Part shown: positions 9,764 to 19,190 of the stretch, piece after piece
Layout: each line of letters begins with the position of its first letter
How positions within the stretch are numbered: the stretch's first letter is position 1
Assembly (NCBI GenBank): GCA_001305115.1
Contig: BCAA01000021.1
Location: 1-40,104 of the forward strand
Length of the DNA: 40,104 nucleotides
From: Clostridia bacterium UC5.1-1E11
Lineage (GTDB): Bacteria > Bacillota > Clostridia > Oscillospirales > Acutalibacteraceae
Direction of reading: 5' to 3'
Made by a program: the position numbers and the translations under genes
The notes under the pieces: model-generated
Told to the model about the DNA's origin: nothing
What the model saw: the letters and a program-made list of their open reading frames with translations, nothing else
Databases searched by the model: none

Positions 9764-9958
9764 TTATCGGCCCTTCGATTGTATTGGTTGAGCAAAAGCC
9801 AGCGTGGGAACGGGATTGTATCTTTCACTTTGGAAAACTCCCATTTTGAGATAGACTACCCAGATACGTCCAATATCTCTTCCAATTGTCTCTGCGGTAG
9901 CCCGGTCGTTTTCTCGATACCCAAATCCATTCTCCAAAATATTGTTTTGTACGCCCTC
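9764..9958 (-). pseudogene. Minus-strand coding remnant just before a terminator
   Basis: About 64 codons stay open (internal part NGFGYRENDRATAETIGRD, end FAQPIQSKGR and stop). They have protein-like composition but no usable start. A second minus frame directly upstream is also open (NEVNQPDERAYKTIFWR). Together with the terminator right after the stop, this suggests the 3' end of a decayed gene. I do not recognise the family. Confidence 0.25.
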
Positions 9959-10132
9959 TCATCCGGTTGGTTCACTTCATTGGTACACCGAATCTATAGA
10001 AAAGTCCACTCTTTTTCCTTGAAGTTTGTCAACGTTCGATTGCATACGCAGTAAAAGAACAAATAAATGCGAAATGGGAAAATATAATCTCAATTGCCGG
10101 TGCCATAGGAGGGAGTGTTCGAAAGAAGGAGC

Positions 10133-11173
10133 TTAACAGAAAGAGACTTTTTCATGACATAGGCTGATTTTGTCCTTCGTAATGTCGGATAATGTTGCAC
10201 AACCGGTCATCTTCATGGCGTCGCGTAGCTCGGAGAGAATTTTCTGTGTATAGATGGTGACACCTTCTGCGCCACCACCGCAGGCAGCCACAACATAAGG
10301 ACGGCCAATCAAAACGGCGTCGGCACCCAGTGCAAGCGCCTTGAATACATCCGTACCTGTGCGGATGGCACCGTCTACGAATAGTTTGACCTGTGTTCCT
10401 ACAGCGGCCCGAATCGCAGGTAGAACCTCTGCCGGTGCCGGGGTATGGTCAAGAACACGTCCGCCATGATTGGATACCACGATGCCATACGCACCGGTTT
10501 GTACGGCCTTTTGGGCGCTTTCCGGTGTCATAATCCCCTTGAGAAGAAATGGGAGTTTCGTGGACTGTATGATCTCTTTAAGCTCATCCACGTCTTTTGA
10601 ACAAACCGGCTTTCCTGCAGCAGCTAGAAGGGGGAGTCCAGCAGAGTCGATATCCATGCATAGGGCCATAGCGCCGGCTTGCTCAGCAAGCCGGATCTTT
10701 TCCAGTACCTTGTCCTTGTCCCAAGGTTTGATGGTGGGAATTGCCACGCCATCCGCAGCTGCAACAGCAGAAAGAGGGTCGGTGAAAAAGAAATCTGCGG
10801 CGCCATCTCCGGTGAAAGCTGCACATCCGGCCGCTTTGGTTCCGGGGACCAGCGCTTCGGCATAGGTCTTTTCGCTCAGATAACCATTGTAATTATTGGA
10901 TAATCCGCTGATAGGTGCGGCGAATACTGGGCCCGCAAAAGTTTGGCCAAAGAAAGAGCAGGAGGTGTCCTGTCCTCGATTGGCGTAGATCAGATCCATA
11001 TGAATTTTAATACCTGCGAGATATTCGAAACTGTGTATAAATGCTCTGCCCGTTCCCTTTCCACCAGTGCCTGGAATTTCTCCCCGGCAGGCAACGCCAT
11101 TACACTCACGGCATACGCGGCAGTTGGGGGCCATTATTTTTCGGGCATTTTCTAAAATTTCACGATACTCCAT
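10133..11173 (-). CDS. FMN-dependent alpha-hydroxy-acid dehydrogenase family protein
   Basis: This 346-residue TIM-barrel flavoprotein belongs to the lactate oxidase/glycolate oxidase (FMN_dh) family. The hallmark SNHGGRVLDHTPA (active-site His and substrate-binding Arg) is present, followed by KLFVDGAIRTGTDVFKALALGADAVLIGRPY, the FMN phosphate-binding region. FAAPISGLSNN is the N-terminal barrel strand. The N-terminus has a cysteine-rich motif with spacing C-x2-C-x2-C-x4-C (CRVCRECNGVACRG), absent from classical lactate oxidase. The start at 11173 has AAAGGCGG upstream. An earlier in-frame start is possible but lies beyond the ribosome site. The gene is separated from the S1 gene by a terminator. 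Its natural substrate (lactate, another 2-hydroxy acid or something else) is not evident. Confidence 0.88.
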   Translation of the reverse strand: MEYREILENARKIMAPNCRVCRECNGVACRGEIPGTGGKGTGRAFIHSFEYLAGIKIHMDLIYANRGQDTSCSFFGQTFAGPVFAAPISGLSNNYNGYLSEKTYAEALVPGTKAAGCAAFTGDGAADFFFTDPLSAVAAADGVAIPTIKPWDKDKVLEKIRLAEQAGAMALCMDIDSAGLPLLAAAGKPVCSKDVDELKEIIQSTKLPFLLKGIMTPESAQKAVQTGAYGIVVSNHGGRVLDHTPAPAEVLPAIRAAVGTQVKLFVDGAIRTGTDVFKALALGADAVLIGRPYVVAACGGGAEGVTIYTQKILSELRDAMKMTGCATLSDITKDKISLCHEKVSFC

Positions 11174-11256
11174 AATGCATTCCGCCTTTCTTAGAAAAAG
11201 TATACCATAATTTGGACAAGGATTCCAATGCGGAATGCAGATAGGTGCTGATACTG

Positions 11257-11290
11257 CAAAAGGGCGTGGCAACCTTGCCACGCCCTTTTG
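11257..11290. terminator. Terminator after the S1-domain gene
   Basis: A perfect 16-bp stem, CAAAAGGGCGTGGCAA paired with its complement, has a two-base loop and an A/T run on each side. It lies directly downstream of the S1-domain gene on the minus strand. Confidence 0.88.
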
Positions 11291-11304
11291 AGACCATCAT
11301 AATT

Positions 11305-12249
11305 CTAAAGCCCTTCACAGGGTTGCGTAGTAAAATCGGTAATAACTTCTTTTTCGCTGCCCTCAGGCGAATAGACGAAGCGTTCCATATGGTCGCCTTC
11401 GAAGAAGTATTTCGGCGGTGTAGGGCGGTAATGATAATCAAAGGTATCGATAATGACAAGCTTTACTTTCATCCGTGCGGGAAGAATGCTCTTTATGTAA
11501 ACGCTTGCCTGCTGCCCTGGGATGACGTCTTCGCGGCTTTCTGCCAGTCCCGCCAAATTTGGTGAGAGTTCCACAAAAATCCCGTATGGTTCGACAGAAC
11601 GTACAATTCCTGCAACTGTTTCCCCAGCAGAAAACATCGCAACATTTTCTTCCCAGGTACCAAGTAACTCCTTGTGGCTTAATGTAATGCGCCCGTTCTC
11701 AATGGATTTTACCAGTGCTCGGATGTTCATGCCGACGGTAAAGCGCTCCCGTGGATGGTCAATGCGGGATACAGAGATTGCATCGATTGGAAGAAGGGAG
11801 ACAATACCACAACCGATGTCCGCAAAAGCGCCGAAATTTTCAAGATGGGTGATTTGAGCGTTGATAATGTCCCCCGGAACCAAACGGCGGATGAATGCTT
11901 CCCGGCATTTTTCCTGTGCAGCTCTGCGGGAGAGCAAAACCGTGGTGTGGCCATCCCCATCTTTCTGGAATCCGGTCACAATAAAGCAAACGGGACGATT
12001 CACACGGGAAATGATGGCGATGTCGCGTACAGTACCTTCACGAATCCCAAGGGCCCCCTCATCGCGCGGGATAATTCCCTTCGCGCACCCCAAATCGACG
12101 AGCAGATTGTGTGCACTGTCACAAACGAGCGCACGTCCTTCCAAAATTTGACCCGTACGGCAAGCTTCAATTAGTGCAGCGGTACTTTGCAGAGCAGCAC
12201 GGTTTTCAGCCGTATCGATCAGCCAGCCCTCGGGATAATATTCAACCAT
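11305..12249 (-). CDS. S1 RNA-binding domain protein (ribosomal protein S1-like)
   Basis: The 314-residue protein carries three S1-type OB-fold repeats. The first is divergent (about 35-110). The second is a clear match at about 122-192 (PGDIINAQITHLENFGAFAD, then GRITLSHKELLGTWEENV). The third is at about 205-265 (GETVAGIVRSVEPYGIFVEL). The HKELLGTWEEN linker is characteristic of ribosomal protein S1 and its Firmicute homologues, so it probably binds mRNA at the ribosome. The C-terminal 50 residues, rich in aromatic and acidic residues, are not part of an S1 fold. It starts with a good AAGGAGGG site. It is monocistronic, with the terminator at 11257-11290 just after it. Confidence 0.85.
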   Translation of the reverse strand: MVEYYPEGWLIDTAENRAALQSTAALIEACRTGQILEGRALVCDSAHNLLVDLGCAKGIIPRDEGALGIREGTVRDIAIISRVNRPVCFIVTGFQKDGDGHTTVLLSRRAAQEKCREAFIRRLVPGDIINAQITHLENFGAFADIGCGIVSLLPIDAISVSRIDHPRERFTVGMNIRALVKSIENGRITLSHKELLGTWEENVAMFSAGETVAGIVRSVEPYGIFVELSPNLAGLAESREDVIPGQQASVYIKSILPARMKVKLVIIDTFDYHYRPTPPKYFFEGDHMERFVYSPEGSEKEVITDFTTQPCEGL

Positions 12250-12402
12250 TTTGAACCCTCCTTATCTCTTACATGGTTATCTATATGCGTTTTTTGCCGG
12301 TGGCATGCGTTCATATGGAAGGTTCCTGAGTGGTTTTCTTTGTGCATTTCAGCGGTGTGCTTACTGTAAAAGTGATTTTTTGTGAATTTCTGCCGGTCTG
12401 TC

Positions 12403-12431
12403 TTGCATATTTACCGATAATATACTATGAT
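12403..12431 (+). promoter_or_regulatory. Promoter of the cyclophilin operon
   Basis: TTGCAT and TATGAT are separated by 17 bp, about 60 bases before the lipoprotein start. No operator-like repeat was seen around it. Confidence 0.6.
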
Positions 12432-12491
12432 GGACATATTGTCCCAGCGATACGGGAAAATTTGATTGCGAAGAAAGAGAGAGTTTCGAAC

Positions 12492-13463
12492 ATGAAAAAG
12501 AACAGACGTAGAATCATCAGTGCACTGTTGGCGTGCACTTTGCTTGTAGCCTTGACAGCATGCGGCGGGGATACCACCACTTCCTCGGAGGAAACCAGCA
12601 GCGCTTCTCAGACCGAATCCAACGCGTCTTCGGAGGCAGCCACAGTGGGGGATGTTGAAATTCCTGCAGACGCGGAAGATCATGTGCGTCCGGACGATGG
12701 CAAGCCTGTTGGCTATCAGTTGGAGAAGCCTGCAGATGGTGAAGAGATAGCTGTTTTGCACACCTCGATGGGAGACATTCGGATTCGTCTGTTCCCAGAA
12801 GCAGCACCGAAAGCAGTGGAGAATTTCAAGGGACTGATTCAGGATGGTTATTACAATGGAATTGTGTTCCATCGTGTAATTGATAATTTCATGATTCAGG
12901 GCGGCGATCCGACAGCGACCGGTACAGGCGGCGAGAGCATTTGGGGTGAACCCTTCGAGGATGAATTCAACACCAATTTAATCAATCTGCGCGGTGCCCT
13001 TTCCATGGCCAATTCCGGCGTCGATACAAATGGCAGCCAGTTCTTCATTGTACAATGCAAAGACACGGTAACCGATGATACAGCGGAAACAATGATGTCT
13101 ACAATGTATATGAATCGTGAAACATGCAAGGCAACGCTTATGATGAATGACAAGATGGCATCCGGCGCAAGCCAGGAGGAGATGAATTCCTATGTGGATG
13201 CCCTCAATAACGCATTGAACGAGATCTATACAAATGGGATTCCAGAAGATCAGAAAGCCGTTTTGCAGAAGGCAATTGATCTGTATAAAGAAGTTGGCGG
13301 TACGCCGCACCTCGACTATAAGCATACCGTGTTCGGCCAGGTGTTCGAAGAGGATATGGCCATTGTTGACCAGATTGCTGCGGTAGAGACCGATGAAAAT
13401 GATAAGCCGACTACGGATGTGACCATCGAAAGTGCGGAGATTACGACTTACCACGCGGAATAA
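12492..13463 (+). CDS. Cyclophilin-type peptidyl-prolyl isomerase lipoprotein
   Basis: This is a 323-residue exported foldase. Residues 1-25 are a lipoprotein signal peptide ending in the lipobox LTAC, so the mature protein is predicted to be lipid-anchored outside the membrane. A Ser/Thr/Glu-rich linker follows. The cyclophilin domain spans about 95 to the end, with [20 protein letters not shown] (catalytic Arg) and [19 protein letters not shown] (substrate pocket). An insert of about 85 helical residues (about 205-290, rich in Met, Asn and Glu) interrupts the barrel before [18 protein letters not shown]. It presumably assists folding of secreted proteins. The start is set at the methionine of the signal peptide, although its ribosome site is weak. 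It is followed after 34 bases by the DUF4870-like gene. Confidence 0.9.
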   Translation: MKKNRRRIISALLACTLLVALTACGGDTTTSSEETSSASQTESNASSEAATVGDVEIPADAEDHVRPDDGKPVGYQLEKPADGEEIAVLHTSMGDIRIRLFPEAAPKAVENFKGLIQDGYYNGIVFHRVIDNFMIQGGDPTATGTGGESIWGEPFEDEFNTNLINLRGALSMANSGVDTNGSQFFIVQCKDTVTDDTAETMMSTMYMNRETCKATLMMNDKMASGASQEEMNSYVDALNNALNEIYTNGIPEDQKAVLQKAIDLYKEVGGTPHLDYKHTVFGQVFEEDMAIVDQIAAVETDENDKPTTDVTIESAEITTYHAE

Positions 13464-13497
13464 TGCGGCTTCCCATGACTAAGGAGAGAAACAAACA

Positions 13498-14069
13498 ATG
13501 AGCGAAAACAATCAGCAAAATCCTCAGGAAGAACGCGAAGAACAGCGCGTTCCGCCGCAACCACCGTATCAACCGCCCTATGGTGCGCAACCGCCTTATG
13601 CCAATCAGACCCCTCCACCGTATCCTCCCTATGGCCAACCACCCTATCAGCCTATGGGGGAATTCCACCGGAGAAACCGCCAAAAACGCATGCGCCGTCC
13701 AATCCGGAGACGGTCAAGTTATTCAACATTTTATCCTACTTTAGCTTCCTCTGGTTGGTAGGATTGATTGCAGACGGCCGTAATCCAAAAGTACGGTATC
13801 ATGTGAATCAGGGAATACTGCTTTCTATTTTTGAGGTTGTATTCGGTTTGGTGGTGAGTTTGCTTAGCAGTTTATTCACTTCGCTGTTTTCTTTGGCGTT
13901 GGGTGGAATTATGGTCTTTTCCCAATTAGGGGCTACATTGGTCGGACTATTGCAGTTGGCACAATTTGGGGCTGTGGCAGCTCTGATTATTGTTGGTGTT
14001 ATGCATGCAGTGCAAGACCGTGAAGAACCTCTTCCATTGATCGGTTCTTTGTTCACGATTCTGAAATAA
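13498..14069 (+). CDS. Proline-rich DUF4870-like membrane protein, frameshifted
   Basis: The N-terminal 60 residues are acidic, then Pro/Tyr/Gln-rich, with PPYQPPYGAQPPY repeats. The C-terminal part begins LFNILSYFSFLWLVGLIADG, continues VRYHVNQGILLSIFEVVFGL, and has two to three more membrane segments, as in DUF4870/TM2-like proteins. The frames differ. With CCC in place of CC at 13665-13666 the protein reads through as EFPPEKPPK, NPETVKLFNIL and becomes 190 residues. AAGGAGAG precedes the ATG. It follows the cyclophilin lipoprotein and probably shares its transcript. The function is not known. Confidence 0.75.
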
Positions 14070-14129
14070 CGGCTTGTTTTTTGAACAAAAAACTGGATTA
14101 TCGTTCCGAATATTTTTATGCGTAAATAT

Positions 14130-14170
14130 CGCCCTTTGCATTGACAAAACTATGCAGTGGGCGATATAAT
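14130..14170 (+). promoter_or_regulatory. pyrG promoter with overlapping dyad
   Basis: TTGACA (14141-14146) and TATAAT (14165-14170) are 18 bp apart. The imperfect inverted repeat CGCCCTTTGCAT / ATGCAGTGGGCG (14130-14141 and 14152-14163, 10 of 12 pairs) straddles the -35 box and abuts the -10 box. This is a typical repressor position. The leader to pyrG is about 110 nt with no attenuator visible. Confidence 0.65.
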
Positions 14171-14274
14171 TTTTGTGTTTTTGCAGGAATACGTGAGAAT
14201 AGTTGCATAAAATAGGAGAAAATTCTATAAAACGACCTTGTTTTGAAAGTTTTATGATCAGATATCGCATATAA

Positions 14275-15900
<1,626 letters not shown>

Positions 15901-15903
15901 AGT

Positions 15904-15945
15904 ATAAGAGCCAGCTTTTCTGTTCGCAGAAGGGCCGGCTCTTAT
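15904..15945 (+). terminator. Terminator after pyrG
   Basis: A 19-bp imperfect stem (ATAAGAGCC pairs perfectly at the base; G-U pairs and one mismatch lie above) closes a TTCG tetraloop and is followed by a T/A-rich tail. Confidence 0.88.
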
Positions 15946-16002
15946 TATGAACCATAACTCTAAAAATATCTCAGAAATATTTCTAAAATCAGGAAATATG
16001 GA

Positions 16003-16031
16003 TTGACAAGCGATAGGGAAGGTGGTATTCT
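16003..16031 (+). promoter_or_regulatory. Promoter of the TasA-like gene
   Basis: TTGACA and TATTCT are 17 bp apart. The palindrome TTTCCGGAAA (16041-16050) follows just after the expected transcription start, then a TTAGC-tgat-GCTAA hairpin (16064-16077). The whole leader of about 150 nt is recognisably repeated at 17533-17653. Confidence 0.75.
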
Positions 16032-16187
16032 GAACAAGGTTTTCCGGAAACGATGTTATAAAGTTAGCTGATGCTAATTTTAAAAAAGTCCGCGCAGGTA
16101 GTGAATTTTTTGGCAGTTAGATAAAGCTAAAAATGAAACTTACGAATCATTTAGATGAATAACATCAATGGAGGGAAAACTTACAAA

Positions 16188-17291
16188 ATGGGTAAAAGTG
16201 GAAAAAGACTAGTATTGTCTGTTGGGACAGTACTGACCGCCCTGTGCGTTACTGCAGGGGCAACGATGGCGTACTTCAACGATACGGAACCGCTCGCAGG
16301 GGACTTCGTATCCGGCAAGCTTGATATTTCGGTTACACCGGATCAGGCAGAGCCTGGCGAGCAGAAAATTGACTTTGAGAACCTTCGTCCCTTGACTGAA
16401 GAAGCTTTTGAGGCAGAGTTGACTGAGGTCAATGGAAAGGTTGTCAATGCAAATACAGAGGGATATTCCCCAATTCCAGTTTATTTTCAGCCGGTAACAG
16501 TCCGCAACGAGGGAACTTTGCCGGCACAAATTATGTTCCAAATGGTGGACGACGGTCCGGACGGCAAGAAAGATGTCGATGAGATCACCGTGGAAAACGT
16601 GACCATAAATGACAAGGTCTACGGCGAAAAGGTAACCCAGACAGGTGAAAAGGTAACTTGTGAAGAATCCAACTACATTTTGAAGGACAAGCTGAAGATC
16701 TTTGTTTACGAGAAGAACGGTGACGGTGAATGGGAAAAAGTTCCGAATGTAAACCTGAATGAGAACACTCTTGAAGAGGGAGAGACGGCGGAATATCAGC
16801 CGTTTACCTCGGAAGATCCGTTGCCGGCCGGAAAAGAGAGTGAAGAACAATTCCTGATCGCTGGCTATCTGCCGGAGGACGCAGGAAATGCCTATCAGGC
16901 AAAGCATTACCATGGCGTGTTGTTGGTCTATGCTGGCCAGGTGGATGAGGGCGCTGAATGGGGACCAGCGGAGCCGGACAAGCTTTCTGCACCGACCATT
17001 TATGGCGAGCCGCAAACCCAAACCTACATGGATTACTATACCGTTGCGTTCAATGAAGGTTTTGATGTAGTAGATCCCTGGAAAGAGGCAGTCCAGAGAG
17101 TTACGGTAAATGGTGTGGAGTATCGAGAGACGGATTATATCAGTTTTGATTCCAACCAGACCTATCAACTGCCGCCAGCGGACAACGAGATCCGCATCGG
17201 AAGCGAAAGCTTTGAGAAGGGTGAAACCTATCATGTTGTTGTCGAAGCAGAAGGTTATGAGGATCTTACCTTCGACATTGTAGCGAAATAG
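16188..17291 (+). CDS. TasA-like secreted protein with SipW-type signal and HBI-like domain
   Basis: The 367-residue protein begins with a SipW-dependent signal peptide: basic start, hydrophobic stretch, then TAGATMAYFNDTEPLAGDF and the strand SGKLDISV, typical of TasA/camelysin proteins. Residues about 45-265 form an acidic beta-rich body with the TasA pattern (PVTVRNEGTLPAQIMFQM, FLIAGYLPEDAGNAYQ). Residues about 285-367 resemble the hemoglobin-interacting (HBI/DUF1533) module (VTVNGVEYRETDY, ETYHVVVEAEGYEDLTF). It is probably exported and may form surface fibres or bind a ligand. The start at 16188 is preferred because GGAGGG lies 12 bases upstream, although an in-frame ATG exists at 16155. 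No sipW peptidase gene is in the window. Confidence 0.8.
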   Translation: MGKSGKRLVLSVGTVLTALCVTAGATMAYFNDTEPLAGDFVSGKLDISVTPDQAEPGEQKIDFENLRPLTEEAFEAELTEVNGKVVNANTEGYSPIPVYFQPVTVRNEGTLPAQIMFQMVDDGPDGKKDVDEITVENVTINDKVYGEKVTQTGEKVTCEESNYILKDKLKIFVYEKNGDGEWEKVPNVNLNENTLEEGETAEYQPFTSEDPLPAGKESEEQFLIAGYLPEDAGNAYQAKHYHGVLLVYAGQVDEGAEWGPAEPDKLSAPTIYGEPQTQTYMDYYTVAFNEGFDVVDPWKEAVQRVTVNGVEYRETDYISFDSNQTYQLPPADNEIRIGSESFEKGETYHVVVEAEGYEDLTFDIVAK

Positions 17292-17322
17292 TAATCGTTG
17301 TTTCTCTATATTTAAATAGTCC

Positions 17323-17358
17323 AGTGCTCGGCCTGTTCTGAGACCGAGCACTTATTTT
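17323..17358 (+). terminator. Terminator after the TasA-like gene
   Basis: AGTGCTCGG and CCGAGCACT form a 9-bp stem with a 12-base loop, followed by TATTTTAT. Confidence 0.85.
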
Positions 17359-17532
17359 ATGTACACAATAAAACCCTTGATTCCAATTATAAAATAAATC
17401 ATCCATTGCTTGTGTGAAAGTGCTGAGAAATAAATACATATTACATTTTATGGGGAGGATTTTTTCTGTTGCCTTCATTATTATTCTGTTTTTTGTTTTT
17501 TTGCCCGCATCGAAATCATAAGAATTTTGTCA

Positions 17533-17561
17533 TTGACAAGAGTAAGGGATGGTGATACCTT
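17533..17561 (+). promoter_or_regulatory. Promoter of the vestigial TasA-like copy
   Basis: TTGACA and TACCTT are 17 bp apart. Spacing and flanks match the promoter at 16003 (common TTGACAAG, AAGGGA, GGTG and TTCGGAAA). It drives only a leader and a broken 3' fragment. Confidence 0.6.
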
Positions 17562-17623
17562 AAATGTGCGTTTTTCGGAAAATGATACCAGGAGGTTAGT
17601 TTTAGCTAACTGAAAGAGGTGCA

Positions 17624-17653
17624 CACTAACAGTGAATTTTTTCACTGTTAGTG
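17624..17653 (+). other. Perfect 13-bp hairpin in the duplicated leader
   Basis: CACTAACAGTGAA, a TTTT loop and the exact complement form a stem. It is preceded by a smaller GTTAG/CTAAC hairpin (17595-17610). The corresponding place in the intact gene's leader (16091-16121) keeps GTGAATTTTTT but not the full stem. No U tract follows, so it is not an ordinary terminator. Confidence 0.6.
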
Positions 17654-17664
17654 CTGTCTAAACC

Positions 17665-17814
17665 TATAACTACAATACAGATCGGACCTATCAGATCTCC
17701 GAATAGGACAATGAATTCTGCATTGGAGCCGAAAGTTTTAAACTTGGAGAAACCTATCATGTTGTCATGAAAGCAGATGGTTATAAAGGTTTCACATGTG
17801 ATATGAAGGCATAA
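17665..17814 (+). pseudogene. 3' fragment of a duplicated TasA-like/HBI gene
   Basis: Fifty codons align with the last 50 of the gene ending at 17291. RTYQISE*DNEFCIGAESFK matches QTYQLPPADNEIRIGSESFE, and GETYHVV is identical. An in-frame TAG interrupts it. The upstream leader also matches, so the copy seems to have arisen by duplication and lost about 1 kb internally. It still has its own terminator. Confidence 0.8.
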
Positions 17815-17842
17815 CGGCTAGACGGCACACCACAAAAATTAA

Positions 17843-17878
17843 GCGCCCAACCTTGAGAAAGGTCGGGGCGCATTTTTT
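17843..17878 (+). terminator. Terminator after the vestigial copy
   Basis: GCGCCC with GGGCGC and an inner ACCTT/AAGGT pairing form the stem, followed by six Ts. It could also serve the degV gene from the other side only weakly. Confidence 0.8.
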
Positions 17879-18047
17879 ATCAAAGCGACGTTAAGAAAAC
17901 AATTTACTTTAATCTTTCTACCATGATTAAGTTGAAACGTTTGGAGACCGATGGAGATGAATCCATTTCATCCTCATTGCAAACCGTAGTAAAGACAAAA
18001 TCATGTCTATACTCTTTGATACAGGAAAAGTAGATTCTCGCATAATT

Positions 18048-18908
18048 TTATTCTCTTGTTTTTCGGAATACACCAATTCCCAGTAGACCAGGCCCTGTAT
18101 GAACTCCCAAGGCCGGACTGATCTGTCCCTGTACAGTAATCTTTCCTTTGGGAATTTTAGTTTTGAGATCTGCATAAATCCGTTCTGCCTCTTCCGCAGC
18201 GTCCCCATGCATAATCGCGAGCTCTACTTCCGCGTGGCCAGCCATCTGTTGCGCAAGCGCTTCAAGCTTGTGGATGGATTGTACACGTCCAAGGGCCTTT
18301 CCAGCCGTATAGTAAATTCCGTCGGAATTGCAGGATATGATTGGCTTTAGGTTGAGCGCTGTGCCAAAAGCTGCGGCAACCAGCCCAATTCGGCCCCCTT
18401 TTTGTAGGTATTCTAAACTTTTAACGCAAAAGAACACGCGGCTATTTGGAACCTCTAAGGGCAACTTTTGCAATAATTCCTGCCAACACATCCCATGTTC
18501 CAGATATTGAGCAGCCCGCAGAGCCAGAAAGCCGCTGCCAATGGAGATATTTTTTGTATCCAATACATGGCACTCAAGACCGTGATAGGCATCCCCTAAG
18601 ATTTTCATCACATTACAGGTTCCGCTCAGATTGCTGGAAATACAGACGATCAATACCTTTTCATAACCATCCGCTTTAATTTGATCGAAAACCTGATTGA
18701 TGAGGGCGCCATCTGGAAGAGAGGTCTTGGGAATTTCAATGGGAAGCATGGCATATACCGTGTTGGCACTGATGTTCACGCCGTCCAGATATTCCCGTTC
18801 TTTGTACAAAATACGCAAGGGAATTTGATAGATATGATATTTCTCCAAAAGCTCCTTGGGAATATCTCCGCCGGAATCGGTTAAAATGGCTACTTTATCC
18901 TGATTCAT
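18048..18908 (-). CDS. DegV family fatty-acid-binding protein
   Basis: The 286-residue protein has the DegV fold. The N-terminal ILTDSGGDIPKELLEKYHI replaces the usual TDSTADLP. A central LIVCISSNLSGTCNVMKI holds the lipid-binding SSxLSGT motif, and FFCVKSLEYLQKGGRIG is the conserved YLxKGGRI segment. VHTGPGLLGIGVF is the typical C-terminal strand. Family members bind a single fatty acid, and some (FakB) present it to the FakA kinase. No fakA is in the window, so the partner is unknown. A hairpin (18943-18987) separates it from adhE. Confidence 0.92.
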   Translation of the reverse strand: MNQDKVAILTDSGGDIPKELLEKYHIYQIPLRILYKEREYLDGVNISANTVYAMLPIEIPKTSLPDGALINQVFDQIKADGYEKVLIVCISSNLSGTCNVMKILGDAYHGLECHVLDTKNISIGSGFLALRAAQYLEHGMCWQELLQKLPLEVPNSRVFFCVKSLEYLQKGGRIGLVAAAFGTALNLKPIISCNSDGIYYTAGKALGRVQSIHKLEALAQQMAGHAEVELAIMHGDAAEEAERIYADLKTKIPKGKITVQGQISPALGVHTGPGLLGIGVFRKTRE

Positions 18909-18942
18909 AGTAAAAGCCTTCCTATTAAAATTATGTAATGAT

Positions 18943-18987
18943 AAGCACGCTGTTATCTGGTTTTTATAACAAGATTATAGCGTGCTT
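18943..18987 (-). terminator. Hairpin between adhE and degV, probable adhE terminator
   Basis: AAGCACGCT and AGCGTGCTT close a stem that encloses a second GTTAT/ATAAC pairing. The minus-strand tail is A/T-rich rather than a clean T tract. Between it and the adhE stop (18988-19190) I see no supported gene. Confidence 0.6.
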
Positions 18988-19190
18988 TTATAGAAAAGTC
19001 AAGGCAACGGCTGTTACAATTCATAGAAGTGTCGTACGCTTTAAGCGCTGATATAGCCCTTCCCTCCATTTGAGGACCTTCTGAAAGAGGAAGAATCGAA
19101 AATGCCAACCATCGAGAAAATTTTGGATGGTTTCTTCTTCATGAATCATATTGAAACTTTGTTTGGTGTTTTAAAGCTATCCGGGTCTTA

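Larger units (their letters stand above)
8795..10132. other. Gene-poor region with remnants and inverted repeats
   Basis: About 1.3 kb carries no convincing intact gene. From left to right it holds an A/T-rich part with a 24-codon ORF behind a good ribosome site (9078), a CTCAAG/CTTGAG dyad (9278-9295), a sharply more GC-rich patch with nested inverted repeats (9582-9671), a strong terminator (9716-9759) and a minus-strand coding-like remnant (9764-9958). The open frames at 9362-9703 and 9761-10054 on the plus strand resemble no family I know and look accidental. Confidence 0.5.

Noticed and set aside
9362..10054. Two plus-strand ORFs of about 100 codons
   Set aside because: The first runs through a repeat cluster, and the second is antisense to a more protein-like minus frame. 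Neither has a ribosome site.
12330..12491. N-terminal extension of the cyclophilin gene
   Set aside because: It would precede a lipoprotein signal peptide and contains the promoter.
19021..19149. 42-codon minus-strand ORF downstream of adhE
   Set aside because: It has no ribosome site and no family resemblance, and probably arose by chance.
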